64,000 nt of DNA from assembly GCA_947305065.1 (NCBI GenBank), contig CAMZCT010000002.1, positions 1 through 64,000 of the forward strand, written 5' to 3'. Position 1 is the first letter of the stretch. Each line of letters opens with the position of its first letter. Below the pieces are notes generated by a model that saw nothing but the letters and a program-made list of their open reading frames with translations, did not search any database and had not been told where the DNA came from. The stretch comes from an uncultured Mycoplasmatota bacterium. GTDB taxonomy: Bacteria; Bacillota_I; Bacilli_A; RF39; UBA660. A program made the translations under genes and the position numbers. Positions 53,495-62,322 of the stretch are shown piece after piece.

Positions 53495-53906
53495 TTAATT
53501 CTTTATATTTTTCTCTTCGTCAGATGAGCCCTGTTCTAATGCTCTTAGTATCTCATCTAATGGCTTAATTAGTATATCATTTAGTTGTTGGATCTTTTTA
53601 TTAGTTTTTTTGTCTTATCATTTAGCGAAAATAAAGGCTTATTTCTATTTATAATACTATGATATTCTGATAACTGATTTTTTATAGCTTTAAGATAATT
53701 TAAATAGGTTTCTAGTAACTTTTTTTAGATTGTTTACTCATTGTTAAAGAAAATCTTTCAATCATTAGTTTTCTGAATCTTAATTCTGCAGATTTTTCTT
53801 CTTCATTTTTTCTTTGCATACTAGTTGCATATATATCGCCGTATTTTGCTCTTATTCCCTCGATATCACGTGGGCCAAAGGGTTCTCTTATTTTATCACT
53901 CATCAT
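53495..53906 (-). pseudogene. Frameshifted small helical gene
   Basis: An intact start reads MMSDKIREPFGPRDIEGIRA and stops after 64 residues (53712). Shifting frame at the A7 run near 53725 continues KLLETYLNYLKAIKNQL and NRNKPLFSLNDKTKKLIK. A second shift at an A5 run near 53595 continues IQQLNDILIKPLDEIL to a TAA at 53495-53497. A single ancestral product of about 135 residues, soluble and helical, explains all three pieces. Two homopolymer slips mean decay, phase-variable slippage or sequencing error. Its start (KYGDIYATSMQRK) is like the start of the next gene product (RYGEVYIRLLQKK). Confidence 0.6.
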
Positions 53907-53989
53907 ATATTACCTATTATGATTATATCATATAGTGCCTTATATAAATATTATATTTTTATTTTTAATTTTAATAACATTTAGGATTT

Positions 53990-54016
53990 TAAAAGAACTT
54001 GTCATTAAACAAGTCC
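53990..54016 (-). terminator. Weak terminator after the 364-residue gene
   Basis: A GAACTTGT stem (53995-54002) pairs with ACAAGTCC (54009-54016), with one G-U pair and a short T-run on the minus strand. Confidence 0.5.
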
Positions 54017-54046
54017 TGTTATTTGTTGAAATATTATTAAATAGTA

Positions 54047-55141
54047 TTAAATTTTTGCTCTTCCGTGCGAAAAACTCGAATTATCTTCACCAGCACCTGC
54101 TATAGTTTCAGTGTATGGGATATTCTCAATAATTTTGGCTACACTCTCAATTCTTAATCTTTCGCGAATTGTTTTTAGAAGCATTATTTTAATTCTATTT
54201 ATAGAAGAATTTATTAGTAATACTAATTCATCTATATCTTTTTGATTTTCTTTGCTTTCTATATTAATATCACTTAGAAGAGAAGATATCTCTGTAAAAC
54301 CTTCTAAAACTTTTTCTAATATTATTTCTCTTATTAGTAAACTTTTATATTTTTTTTCATCAATTGGCTTTTCACTATGTTGTTTAAAAGCTATAGAACT
54401 AATTTCTTCTATATAAGATATTGCTTCATCACTTGGTAGCGGAATAGAATATCTATCAACAATATCTTTTTTTATCTTATTGTAATCAAATGAACCATTT
54501 ATTTTATAAAAATCTAAAAGATTTTTTAATTCGTTGTACTCTTTATTTCCGATCATTTTTAATAATATACTTTTAAACTTAATTATATGATGCCCTAATA
54601 CTTTTATACACTGAAAGGTATCATAATTCATGTAGAAATTAATTGTTGTTATCTTATTTTTTATTGCTTCCAATAATTCCGTTAAAACATAATAGAAACC
54701 ATCAAAGCTATCTTCTTGTTCTAACGCTTCTAATTCTTTCTGATAATAAACAATTGTCAATAAGTTTGTTACTATTTCTAATGATGTATAAGCTTTTTCT
54801 TTATATTTAAATAATTTTATACATTCATCAAAAGGTTTTATAAAAAATGTATCAGTATCCAATATGTTATTGTTTATATCATCGCGTCTGCTTGCATATT
54901 TGACTTTACCAATAATTCCTACGTTATCAGCTGTGTTTTCTAAAATTTTCCCATATATTCTTTTTGATACTGTCGCATTTTTTAAATAGTTTACAAATGA
55001 TTCAAGTTTTGTTATAGATGGGTTTTTAATATCTAAAAATTCTTTTTTACATCCATCTGTTCTTTCTAATTTTTTTTGTAGTAATCTAATGTAAACTTCA
55101 CCATATCTTGATTCCTTTTCATCTAGATTTCTTATACTCAT
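54047..55141 (-). CDS. Helical soluble protein of unknown function
   Basis: I do not recognise this 364-residue protein. It has no signal peptide or membrane segment. It is helical with Leu/Ile/Lys-rich heptads, so coiled-coil or bundle structure is likely, and ends in a flexible Gly/Ser tail (AGAGEDNSSFSHGRAKI). The N-terminal SRYGEVYIRLLQKKLE resembles the start of the frameshifted gene downstream, so they may be distant paralogues. GAGGGTTT precedes ATG 55141. It starts 34 bases after priA ends and may share its transcript. Confidence 0.6.
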   Translation of the reverse strand: MSIRNLDEKESRYGEVYIRLLQKKLERTDGCKKEFLDIKNPSITKLESFVNYLKNATVSKRIYGKILENTADNVGIIGKVKYASRRDDINNNILDTDTFFIKPFDECIKLFKYKEKAYTSLEIVTNLLTIVYYQKELEALEQEDSFDGFYYVLTELLEAIKNKITTINFYMNYDTFQCIKVLGHHIIKFKSILLKMIGNKEYNELKNLLDFYKINGSFDYNKIKKDIVDRYSIPLPSDEAISYIEEISSIAFKQHSEKPIDEKKYKSLLIREIILEKVLEGFTEISSLLSDINIESKENQKDIDELVLLINSSINRIKIMLLKTIRERLRIESVAKIIENIPYTETIAGAGEDNSSFSHGRAKI

Positions 55142-55175
55142 AAACCCTCACCGATTAATATTCTATATAATTATT

Positions 55176-57356
55176 CTAAACTTGTAAAGGATTATTATCT
55201 ATTTCTATATTTACTTTATTATTGGTAATATACATATTGTCTAATTCTTTTAATATATTCATTAAATTAGGTTCTTTTTTATATTTAATTATTATTTGAA
55301 ATCTATAAATGTTGTTCATTTTAAAAACTGCTGCTGTAGATGGTCCTAGTATAATTGCACTTTTGGCTAGGTTAGATTCTAAATATCTTTTTACTTTAAG
55401 TATCTCTTTGGAGGCTAATTCATATTCTTTGGAAACAGTCTTAATACTTGTTAGGTAATAATATGGTGGATAGTTTAGTTTATGACGATTAGTCATTTCA
55501 TATTTATAGAATTTCATATAATCATTATCTTTAACACAATTAAGAGTAAAATTTTCAGGATTAAATGTTTGGAGTATAACTTCTCCTAATAAACCACTAC
55601 GACCTGCTCTTCCAGATACTTGACTTAATAAGGAGTAAGTTCTTTCGGCGCTACGAAAATCAGGCATGTTAAGAGTTGTGTCAGCGTTAATTATACCAAC
55701 TAATGTTACTAACGGAAAATCTAATCCCTTACTAATCATTTGTGTTCCTAATAAGATATCAAATTCATGATTCTTAAATTGATTGATAATATTTTCGTGA
55801 GCGCCTTTGTTTCTTGTAGTGTCAGCGTCCATTCGAATAACTCTCGCTTCACCAAATTCTTTCTTTATTTCTTGTTCTAATTTTTCGGTACCAAGACCTC
55901 TATCATCTAAAGATTTTTCATAGCATTCTGGACAGGTATCACTTTTTATTACTGTATATCCACAATAATGGCATCTTAAATTGTTTGAGGTTTTATGATA
56001 AGTAAGAGTTATATCGCAATATGGACATGTATAAGTATACCCACAGTTTTTACAAGTAACTACCGTTGAGTAACCTCTTCTATTAAGCAGAAGAATGATT
56101 TGTTCTTTTTTAGTTAAACGATCTCTAATCTTTTCTTTTAGAAGGGAACTAAATATCATGTTTCTTTTTCTAAGTTCCAAAGACATATCTACAATAGATA
56201 CTTTAGGTAAAACTGAATCGCCTATTCTATTTTTCATTTCTATGTACTTATAAACACCTTTTAGGGCTCTAGCCATTGTTTCTAGTGATGGTGTAGCACT
56301 ACCAAGTACTAATGGTATGTTATGATATTTAGTTCTAAATATTGCCATATCTAAAGCGTGATAGCGAGGATTAGAATCTTGTTTGTAAGTATCACTATGT
56401 TCTTCATCAATAATAATTATTCCTAGGTTTTCTAAAGGAGTAAATATTGCACTTCTCGTACCAATAACAATATGAACTTCGCCACGATAAATCTTTAAAT
56501 ATTCATCATATTTTTCACCATCTGATAAAGCACTATGAAATATGGCTACATCATTACCAAATCTATCATAAAATTTGTTTATTATTTGCGTAGTTAATGA
56601 TATTTCTGGAACGAGCATTATGGCATTTTTACCACTATTAATTACTTTATCTATTAATTGCATATATACTTCGGTTTTACCTGAACCAGTTACACCGTGA
56701 AGTAGATAAGTTTCCTGTTTTTTTAATTCAATACTATTTAAAGCATTTTGTTGCTCTTCACTAAGTTTTAGTTTTTCTTCATGTTTAGATTCTTTGTTTA
56801 TTCTATATATCTGCTCTTTAGTTATTTTTACTAATTTTTCTTCTAGTAATGTTTTTATAATAGTACTAGGTATAGAACTTTTTGATTGTCTTTCAATATT
56901 TAATAAGTCTAATATCTCAATTTGTTTTTTAGCTCTTTTATGACTTAGTTTATATTCATTTATAGTGTTATCATTAGCAGCTAGTTCTACGTATTCAAGA
57001 TATTTTGAATAACTCTTTTGTTTTTTATCTTTTACCTTTAATGAAGAAGGTAACATGGTTTGATAGGCTGCTATTTTGGTACATAATGTCTTTTCTTGTA
57101 AATATGTACCAAGTTCTAACATCTCTTTGTTTAAGACTAAGTATTCGTCTACTATTTCTACTATTTCTTTTAAGTCGTATTCAGAAGTATATGTATCTAA
57201 AATGTTGGTGACAAAACCATTAATAATACGATTGACAAATGGAACTTTTACTTTCATACCTTTCTTTATTATAGATTTAATACTGTTAGGTATTAAATAG
57301 GTAAAAGTTTTATCTACAGATTTAGAATTATATTCAATTAGTACTTCTGCATACAT
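55176..57356 (-). CDS. priA: Primosomal protein N' (replication restart helicase PriA)
   Basis: PriA recognises stalled forks and reloads the replisome. It has 726 residues with an N-terminal DNA-binding domain. The helicase core follows: GVTGSGKTEVYM, IIDEEHSDTYKQ, GSATPSLE, and QVSGRAGRSG. The zinc-binding insert has eight Cys (CKNCGYTYTCPYC, then CHYCG and CPEC). The frame opens at a GTG at 57365, but AGGTG before ATACAA and ATG 57356 gives the start MYAEVLIEYN. It agrees with dnaB and dnaI in the same window. Confidence 0.96.
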   Translation of the reverse strand: MYAEVLIEYNSKSVDKTFTYLIPNSIKSIIKKGMKVKVPFVNRIINGFVTNILDTYTSEYDLKEIVEIVDEYLVLNKEMLELGTYLQEKTLCTKIAAYQTMLPSSLKVKDKKQKSYSKYLEYVELAANDNTINEYKLSHKRAKKQIEILDLLNIERQSKSSIPSTIIKTLLEEKLVKITKEQIYRINKESKHEEKLKLSEEQQNALNSIELKKQETYLLHGVTGSGKTEVYMQLIDKVINSGKNAIMLVPEISLTTQIINKFYDRFGNDVAIFHSALSDGEKYDEYLKIYRGEVHIVIGTRSAIFTPLENLGIIIIDEEHSDTYKQDSNPRYHALDMAIFRTKYHNIPLVLGSATPSLETMARALKGVYKYIEMKNRIGDSVLPKVSIVDMSLELRKRNMIFSSLLKEKIRDRLTKKEQIILLLNRRGYSTVVTCKNCGYTYTCPYCDITLTYHKTSNNLRCHYCGYTVIKSDTCPECYEKSLDDRGLGTEKLEQEIKKEFGEARVIRMDADTTRNKGAHENIINQFKNHEFDILLGTQMISKGLDFPLVTLVGIINADTTLNMPDFRSAERTYSLLSQVSGRAGRSGLLGEVILQTFNPENFTLNCVKDNDYMKFYKYEMTNRHKLNYPPYYYLTSIKTVSKEYELASKEILKVKRYLESNLAKSAIILGPSTAAVFKMNNIYRFQIIIKYKKEPNLMNILKELDNMYITNNKVNIEIDNNPLQV

Positions 57357-57385
57357 TTGTATCACCTAATAGTTATAATAGCATA

Positions 57386-57413
57386 ATAAAAAGAACTATT
57401 AAAGTTCTTTTTA
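57386..57413. terminator. Terminator between deoD and priA
   Basis: AAAAAGAACT and its complement (57389-57398 and 57403-57412) with A/T runs on both sides. It ends deoD on the minus strand. A second small hairpin ATCAC/GTGAT lies between it and the deoD stop. Confidence 0.75.
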
Positions 57414-57450
57414 TTAAGGCACTTAGGTACCAGTATCACTTTCCCCGTGA

Positions 57451-58176
57451 TTAAATTAAAGCATCTAAGCCTAACTTAATCATTTCATCTAGTGATTTTT
57501 CTCTATCTTCGATAGATAGAATTTTATCACTAAATTTTGAGTCAACAGCAGTTACTATTGCTGCTGCTTCTCTTTTGAAACTATTAGCTACATGGATCAA
57601 AGCAAATGCTTCCATCTCTTCACCCAAAACATTTAATTCTTTAGGTGAACGTTCCACAATAGCCTCATCATTTACGTATGGTCCAAATACTTCTGTTGTC
57701 ATTATAGAACCAATATGAATTGGTTGATTACTCTCTTTCGCTCTTTGAACGATCTTATTAGTAAGATTCATACTTGGAGTAACAACGTGCCCAGTAAAGC
57801 CGTTGTAAGAATATGCGAAAGTTGATTCACTCCATACTTTATCCGCAACGATAATTTCTGGAATTTTAACTATCGGATTAACGACACCACAAGTTCCTAC
57901 ACGAATTATTTTTTGAACGTTGTAATAATAGAACAATTCAAAACAATAAATTCCCATAGATGGTAGTCCCATACCAGAGCCCATAACAGTAATTCTGTTG
58001 CCTTTATAATATCCTGTATAGCCAAGCATATTTCTTACTGATGTAACTAGTTTGGCATCAAATAAGAATTTCTCCGCAATGTACTTAGCTCTTAAAGGAT
58101 CTCCAGGCATTAGAACCACTTCTGCAATTTCACCTTTTTTGGCGTTTATGTGAATTGGCTCCTTTTGAGGTTTCAT
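57451..58176 (-). CDS. deoD: Purine-nucleoside phosphorylase, DeoD type
   Basis: DeoD splits purine (deoxy)nucleosides with phosphate, in salvage. The 241 residues are standard for the hexameric type. MPGDPLRAKYIAEKF, the phosphate-binding GSGMGLPSMGIY, RVGTCG, and EMEAFAL near the catalytic Asp in TAVDSKFSD are all seen. AGGAGGATTGATAAA precedes ATG 58176. It is monocistronic, with its own promoter and terminator. TGTAAAC repeats around the promoter suggest regulation. Confidence 0.96.
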   Translation of the reverse strand: MKPQKEPIHINAKKGEIAEVVLMPGDPLRAKYIAEKFLFDAKLVTSVRNMLGYTGYYKGNRITVMGSGMGLPSMGIYCFELFYYYNVQKIIRVGTCGVVNPIVKIPEIIVADKVWSESTFAYSYNGFTGHVVTPSMNLTNKIVQRAKESNQPIHIGSIMTTEVFGPYVNDEAIVERSPKELNVLGEEMEAFALIHVANSFKREAAAIVTAVDSKFSDKILSIEDREKSLDEMIKLGLDALI

Positions 58177-58203
58177 TTTATCAATCCTCCTCTATGATTA
58201 CAT

Positions 58204-58251
58204 TATATATCGTTTACAGATTATTTTGTAAATATTTTGTACCTGTTTACA
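58204..58251 (-). promoter_or_regulatory. deoD promoter with TGTAAAC repeats
   Basis: TTTACA (58232-58227), a 17-bp spacer and TATATA (58209-58204) on the minus strand. TGTAAAC occurs at 58218-58212, inside the spacer, and again at 58251-58245, 33 bases upstream. The position over the promoter fits a repressor site. The regulator is unknown. Confidence 0.5.
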
Positions 58252-58298
58252 TTTTTGTTTTACATGTGCCTAGTAAATTAAAATGTATATTTTTTGTA

Positions 58299-58325
58299 CA
58301 AAAAAAATACTGCTAAATGCAGCAT
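58299..58325 (-). terminator. Terminator after the NlpC/P60 gene
   Basis: A TGCTGC/GCAGTA stem (one G-U pair) around ATTTA, followed by eight T on the minus strand. Confidence 0.75.
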
Positions 58326-58336
58326 TCTTAATGTTT

Positions 58337-59260
58337 TTATGTAACTCTTATTATTTTTCCTGGACGGCTATCTCTAATGAAATTACCGACAACAATTGGT
58401 TCATCTTGCCTCCAGTGACTAGCGGATCCACAGTCATACGCTCTAACTACACCGTTTTCTACAGCTACTACAAATATAACATGCCCATATCCACCTGGAT
58501 TAGTTCTAACAAGTATATCTCCAGGAATTACTTTGTTAGTTGCATCTTCTCCACCAGCAACAGGAATTTCTGTCCAACCATATTTATCTGTCCAGTTTAT
58601 TTCCATAAACTCTTTAGTATGATGTTGCATTCCTGCAAATCCAGTGTAACCAAAATTATATAACACCGTGCTTATGTAGGAACTACAATCAACATATGGT
58701 GGTGATATAGGCACATGATTGCTTCCGGCTTCATAAGAATATCCACCATGAACAATGCTCAACCAGACTTCTTCAGCTATTTCTATTAGTTTTTTAGTAT
58801 CACCTGTTACGTTAGCTGTATAAGATGATGAAGATGAACTTCCGTTATTATTCTTTTCCGGTTGTTTTTCATTTAAATCTGAAGTATTAATAGTTCCTGA
58901 TATCGATTCTTCTTCAATAATAAATTTATCATCATCTAGGAAGGCACCATTAAAATTAACTTCAGTATCTGCTTCATCCCAACAATATGACACATACGAC
59001 CCGTTGGTCATATTATGCATTATTCCATTGATAGCAGATGGAATCAAGAAGATAGCTAATAAAGAGATGAGACCATTCTTCAATCTATTAATTACTATAG
59101 ATTTACCTTTATTTGGATCTTTTATGTAATTATAAAATGAAAAAGATACTAAAACTATCACCACTATAGGTGTAACTATTTGTAGTACCTTAATAATAAA
59201 TTTCATAATTGCAATTATATACAGTATCAATTCGTTTTGACAATATCCATCCAGTCCCAT
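58337..59260 (-). CDS. Membrane NlpC/P60-like peptidoglycan hydrolase
   Basis: In its 307 residues, two membrane segments (about 18-45 and 62-80) have a basic loop between them, a build like TrbC/VirB2-type pilin-like membrane proteins. A Ser-rich linker (about 138-147) leads to a C-terminal NlpC/P60-type domain with VDCSSYISTVL (Cys192) and GYGHVIFVVA (His260). The domain would cut stem peptides outside the membrane. The combination is typical of lytic components of Gram-positive DNA- or protein-transfer machines, but no VirB4 or coupling gene is present. It is the last gene of the run from YgjP through trmD; AGGTGTTTAG precedes ATG 59260. Confidence 0.78.
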   Translation of the reverse strand: MGLDGYCQNELILYIIAIMKFIIKVLQIVTPIVVIVLVSFSFYNYIKDPNKGKSIVINRLKNGLISLLAIFLIPSAINGIMHNMTNGSYVSYCWDEADTEVNFNGAFLDDDKFIIEEESISGTINTSDLNEKQPEKNNNGSSSSSSYTANVTGDTKKLIEIAEEVWLSIVHGGYSYEAGSNHVPISPPYVDCSSYISTVLYNFGYTGFAGMQHHTKEFMEINWTDKYGWTEIPVAGGEDATNKVIPGDILVRTNPGGYGHVIFVVAVENGVVRAYDCGSASHWRQDEPIVVGNFIRDSRPGKIIRVT

Positions 59261-59272
59261 TTTCTAAACACC

Positions 59273-59719
59273 TCACATATGTCTTGTATTTGATTTTTCT
59301 AGTGTTTCTAAATATATTGCTTTTTTCTTTATTTCTATTTTTTTCATTTGTAATTGGTTTTCTATTATTTTTATCTTTTTTAAAAATAATTGTTCTTTTT
59401 CATAATTAAGATATTTTTTATATCTGTTTTCTAATATTTCTTTAACTAATTGAGCTTCATCTAATACGATATCAGCAGCATCGTCGCTCGAATCATCATC
59501 CTCTATTACTCTTAATGCCAAAGTAGCTAAACGGCGAAAATATTTTTCGAATTTCATAGAAAGTATTTTATCTATCATCGTTTTATCGACAATGGTTACC
59601 TTCGATACTTTTATGGGATTGCTCCTATTATCTTTAGGAGAAAAATCGTAACCATCATACTTTCCAATATTAAGTATATTAGCATTATTACTATTTTTAG
59701 CTACTTTATAATTAGACAT
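59273..59719 (-). CDS. Charged coiled-coil protein, unknown
   Basis: I do not recognise this 148-residue soluble protein. It has an Asn/Asp/Lys-rich start and a helix with MKFEKYFRRLATLALRVI. A strongly acidic patch (EDDDSSDDAADIVLDE) precedes a long basic coiled coil (about 100-145). It lies 12 bases after trmD and 12 bases before the membrane hydrolase. The adjacent placement with the hydrolase, not with RNA genes, suggests a paired role, but there is no direct evidence. AGAGGGTG precedes ATG 59719. Confidence 0.6.
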   Translation of the reverse strand: MSNYKVAKNSNNANILNIGKYDGYDFSPKDNRSNPIKVSKVTIVDKTMIDKILSMKFEKYFRRLATLALRVIEDDDSSDDAADIVLDEAQLVKEILENRYKKYLNYEKEQLFLKKIKIIENQLQMKKIEIKKKAIYLETLEKSNTRHM

Positions 59720-59731
59720 TTTTTCACCCTC

Positions 59732-60397
59732 TTACTGTAATAAATCTGGACGACGTTCCTTTGTCTTTTTTATACTTTGTTCTTGACGCCAGGCAGCAAT
59801 CTTAGCATGATCACCTGATAATAAGACCTCTGGCACCTTCATACCTCTATACTCTCTAGGTTTTGTATAAGTAGGATAATCTAACAAGTAATTATCATTA
59901 AATGAATCTTCTATGTGACTTTGTTCATTTATCACTCCTGGTATTAGCCTTATGATTGAATCAACTAACACCATGGCTGGTATTTCTCCTCCTGTAAGAA
60001 CATAATCACCGATACTTATCTCAGCGTCAGCTAAAGTTCTGATTCTGTCATCAAACCCTTCATAGTGACCACAGATAAGTATCAGATGTTTTTCCTTACT
60101 ATATTTATAAGCCATTTTTTGTTTATATTGTTCTCCATCTGGAGTTAATAGTATTACTTTTGATTCAGGAGTTCTTAGTTTCTCTACACAATCAAATATT
60201 GGCCCTGGTGCTAGAACCATTCCTGCTCCTCCTCCATAAGGAGTATCATCAACTTTTTTATGAGGATCATTACTAAATTCCCGAAAATCTACAATGTTTA
60301 TTTCTACTTTATTACTGTCTATTGCTCTTTTTATAATTGATTCATTAAATATATTATCAAACATATGTGGGAAAATAGTTAATATATCTATTTTCAT
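59732..60397 (-). CDS. trmD: tRNA (guanine37-N1)-methyltransferase TrmD
   Basis: TrmD makes m1G37 next to the anticodon, which prevents frameshifting. The 221-residue SPOUT enzyme has the knot motifs DDTPYGGGAGMVL, LICGHYEGFDDRI and SIGDYVLTGGEIPAMV. At 221 residues it is at the short end of the family (240 is common). The ATG overlaps the rimM stop by four bases. The usual neighbours rpsP and rplS are missing. Confidence 0.96.
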   Translation of the reverse strand: MKIDILTIFPHMFDNIFNESIIKRAIDSNKVEINIVDFREFSNDPHKKVDDTPYGGGAGMVLAPGPIFDCVEKLRTPESKVILLTPDGEQYKQKMAYKYSKEKHLILICGHYEGFDDRIRTLADAEISIGDYVLTGGEIPAMVLVDSIIRLIPGVINEQSHIEDSFNDNYLLDYPTYTKPREYRGMKVPEVLLSGDHAKIAAWRQEQSIKKTKERRPDLLQ

Positions 60398-60873
60398 AAT
60401 ATCAGTCCTTTAGCATTTTCTGTAATTATTTCTTTCTTATCACGGTCAATTTTCTTTATAAAATCACCATTATAAGGTATATAAAAACTTTTATTACCAA
60501 ACACATGTAATAGATTGTTACCATTATTATAATCTATTTCTTTTACTTGTCCTAATATTTCGTTGTCTTCAATTATACTATAATTTATTAATTCTTCTAA
60601 TATAAATTCATCATTTTTTAAATTTAAATCTTCTTCTTTAATAAAAACTTTTTGACCTTTATATTTTAATACTTGATTAATGTTATTATAGTTTTTTAAA
60701 GTAATCATATCAAATTGTTTATGGTGACGATAAGAATTAATTATTTCTTTTTGATTATTTATATAAATAGGCATGTTAGGAATAAAAACTTTCTCTTTAG
60801 CTGTAAAATTACTTAGCATCCTTAATTCTCCTTTTATACCATGAGTGTTAACTATCTTACCTAAATATATCAT
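60394..60873 (-). CDS. rimM: Ribosome maturation factor RimM
   Basis: RimM helps 30S assembly at the S19 head region. In its 159 residues, the N-terminal barrel begins YLGKIVNTHGIKGELRM with the family GxxGxxGE-like pattern, and a PRC-barrel follows (LVEEL-like FILEELINYSII, then LLHVFGNKSFYIPYNGDFI). It is directly coupled to trmD, as in most bacteria. The ribosome site is weak (AAGAAG). Confidence 0.93.
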   Translation of the reverse strand: MIYLGKIVNTHGIKGELRMLSNFTAKEKVFIPNMPIYINNQKEIINSYRHHKQFDMITLKNYNNINQVLKYKGQKVFIKEEDLNLKNDEFILEELINYSIIEDNEILGQVKEIDYNNGNNLLHVFGNKSFYIPYNGDFIKKIDRDKKEIITENAKGLIL

Positions 60874-60889
60874 TTTTCTTCTTCTTTCA

Positions 60890-61624
60890 TTAATTATTCT
60901 TATCTAATTCATATAATATTATACTTGTTGCTACACCAACATTTAAGCTTTCACACTTAGAATTCATTGGTACATAGAAATACTCATCACACTGAGTAAG
61001 TATTTCTTCTTTTACTCCATTCCCCTCATTACCAACTATTATAACATATTTATCAGGTAATTCTAGGTCATCTACTAATTTTCCTCCATTAACATTCGTT
61101 CCATATATTTTATAATTGTTATTTTTTAATTCAGCTATATAAGGAATGAGATCTTTTTTTGTAATATTTATATTAAATATCATTCCTTCAGATGCCCTAA
61201 TTGCTTTATCGTTATATAAATCAACGGTATGGGATGATATAACGATTGTATCAATATTAAATGCTACTGCACTTCTTATTATTGTCCCTAGATTACCAGG
61301 GTCTTGTATATCATCTAGCATTAATACTTTATTACCAATATTTCCAGGTGGAAGAGTTCTACAAACACCAATTATTGATTGGGGATTACTCATTCCACTT
61401 ATTTTTTTTATTATATCATAAGTAACATAAGTCGTAGGGACATCTAAACAAATATTGTTATCTTCAGTTTTTATAACTTCTAATAAATTATTAGCTTTAT
61501 ATGCTTCACTTACTAAATGATCACCTACTACTAGGAATTTTTGTTCTTCTTCTCGATATTTTTTTTGTAATAGTTTAGTAAATTTTTTTACTCTTTTATT
61601 ATCAAATGATTTTATTATCTCCAT
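60890..61624 (-). CDS. TrmH/SpoU-family RNA 2'-O-methyltransferase
   Basis: This is a 244-residue SPOUT methyltransferase. A short N-terminal substrate-binding domain has QKFLVVGDHLVSEA. The knotted catalytic part carries the three motifs LDDIQDPGNLGTIIRSA, IVGNEGNGVKEEI and MNSKCESLNVGVATSIILYEL. Relatives modify 23S rRNA or tRNA; the exact target is not readable. It starts one base after the YgjP-like gene's stop and precedes rimM, so RNA-maturation genes are grouped. Confidence 0.9.
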   Translation of the reverse strand: MEIIKSFDNKRVKKFTKLLQKKYREEEQKFLVVGDHLVSEAYKANNLLEVIKTEDNNICLDVPTTYVTYDIIKKISGMSNPQSIIGVCRTLPPGNIGNKVLMLDDIQDPGNLGTIIRSAVAFNIDTIVISSHTVDLYNDKAIRASEGMIFNINITKKDLIPYIAELKNNNYKIYGTNVNGGKLVDDLELPDKYVIIVGNEGNGVKEEILTQCDEYFYVPMNSKCESLNVGVATSIILYELDKNN

Positions 61625-61625
61625 A

Positions 61626-62258
61626 TTATTCCAACCTCAATTTCTTCCTTGCCATTTTATAATCTGGATATCTTAGTGATACTTGATACCAAAATCTATC
61701 GCTATGATTTCCTTCATAGAAATGACACAATTCATGAACTATTACATAATCAATTAATGAAATATCTTTTTTTAATAATTCAGTATTTAATGTGATAATC
61801 TTTTTAGTAACGTTATTAACTCCCCATCTACTAGTCATTTTTCTGATTCTTAAATTAAATTTGGGTATATTATTAAACCTAGGTAATAAGTATTCGATTC
61901 TCTCTTGAAAAACTTTTAAACATTCTTCTTTATACCACTTAGAAAATTGTTTTTCATTTTTTGTATATAAAATATCATCTTCGATACTAGTTCCTTTAAT
62001 GCTTTCATCATATACTATGGTAAGTAATTTCCCTAGGTAATGAAAACCAATATCGTTATTTTCTTTTCTTTTTACTTTTTTATACATCTTTAATAACGAA
62101 TCTTGGTTATTAGTAATTAATCTTTTTATCTCTCTTTCTGAGACAAATCTATTACAGGTGACATAAAGAATATCATTTTTAAAACGAAAATATATATTTT
62201 TATTATTCTTTCTTATTATCTCAACTGGAAATGTATAAGAATCAATGCTTATTTCCAT
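61626..62258 (-). CDS. YgjP-like (DUF45) zinc metallopeptidase-like protein
   Basis: This 210-residue protein has a zinc-binding HELCHFYEGNHSDRFW near residue 172 and the family run RKMTSRWGVNNVTKKI before it. The two His and Glu of HExxH plus the third His fit the WLM/YgjP group. Activity is inferred; E. coli YgjP has been linked to nucleotide-phosphatase activity, while the fold is peptidase-like. It has an AGGTGG site and heads the run YgjP-SpoU-rimM-trmD-59273-58337. Confidence 0.85.
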   Translation of the reverse strand: MEISIDSYTFPVEIIRKNNKNIYFRFKNDILYVTCNRFVSEREIKRLITNNQDSLLKMYKKVKRKENNDIGFHYLGKLLTIVYDESIKGTSIEDDILYTKNEKQFSKWYKEECLKVFQERIEYLLPRFNNIPKFNLRIRKMTSRWGVNNVTKKIITLNTELLKKDISLIDYVIVHELCHFYEGNHSDRFWYQVSLRYPDYKMARKKLRLE

Positions 62259-62296
62259 AAAACCACCTAATATAATAATAACACTTTTACTATATT

Positions 62297-62322
62297 AAAA
62301 AAAGTATTACACAAGTAATACT
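62297..62322 (-). terminator. Terminator after the 406-residue gene
   Basis: An AGTATTAC stem (62303-62310 with 62315-62322) and a T-run on the minus strand, at the stop codon. Confidence 0.8.

Noticed and set aside
57420-57450. tRNA-like or riboswitch-like hairpin after deoD
   Set aside because: Only an ATCAC/GTGAT hairpin and a GGTACC palindrome are seen. No cloverleaf or known aptamer can be drawn.
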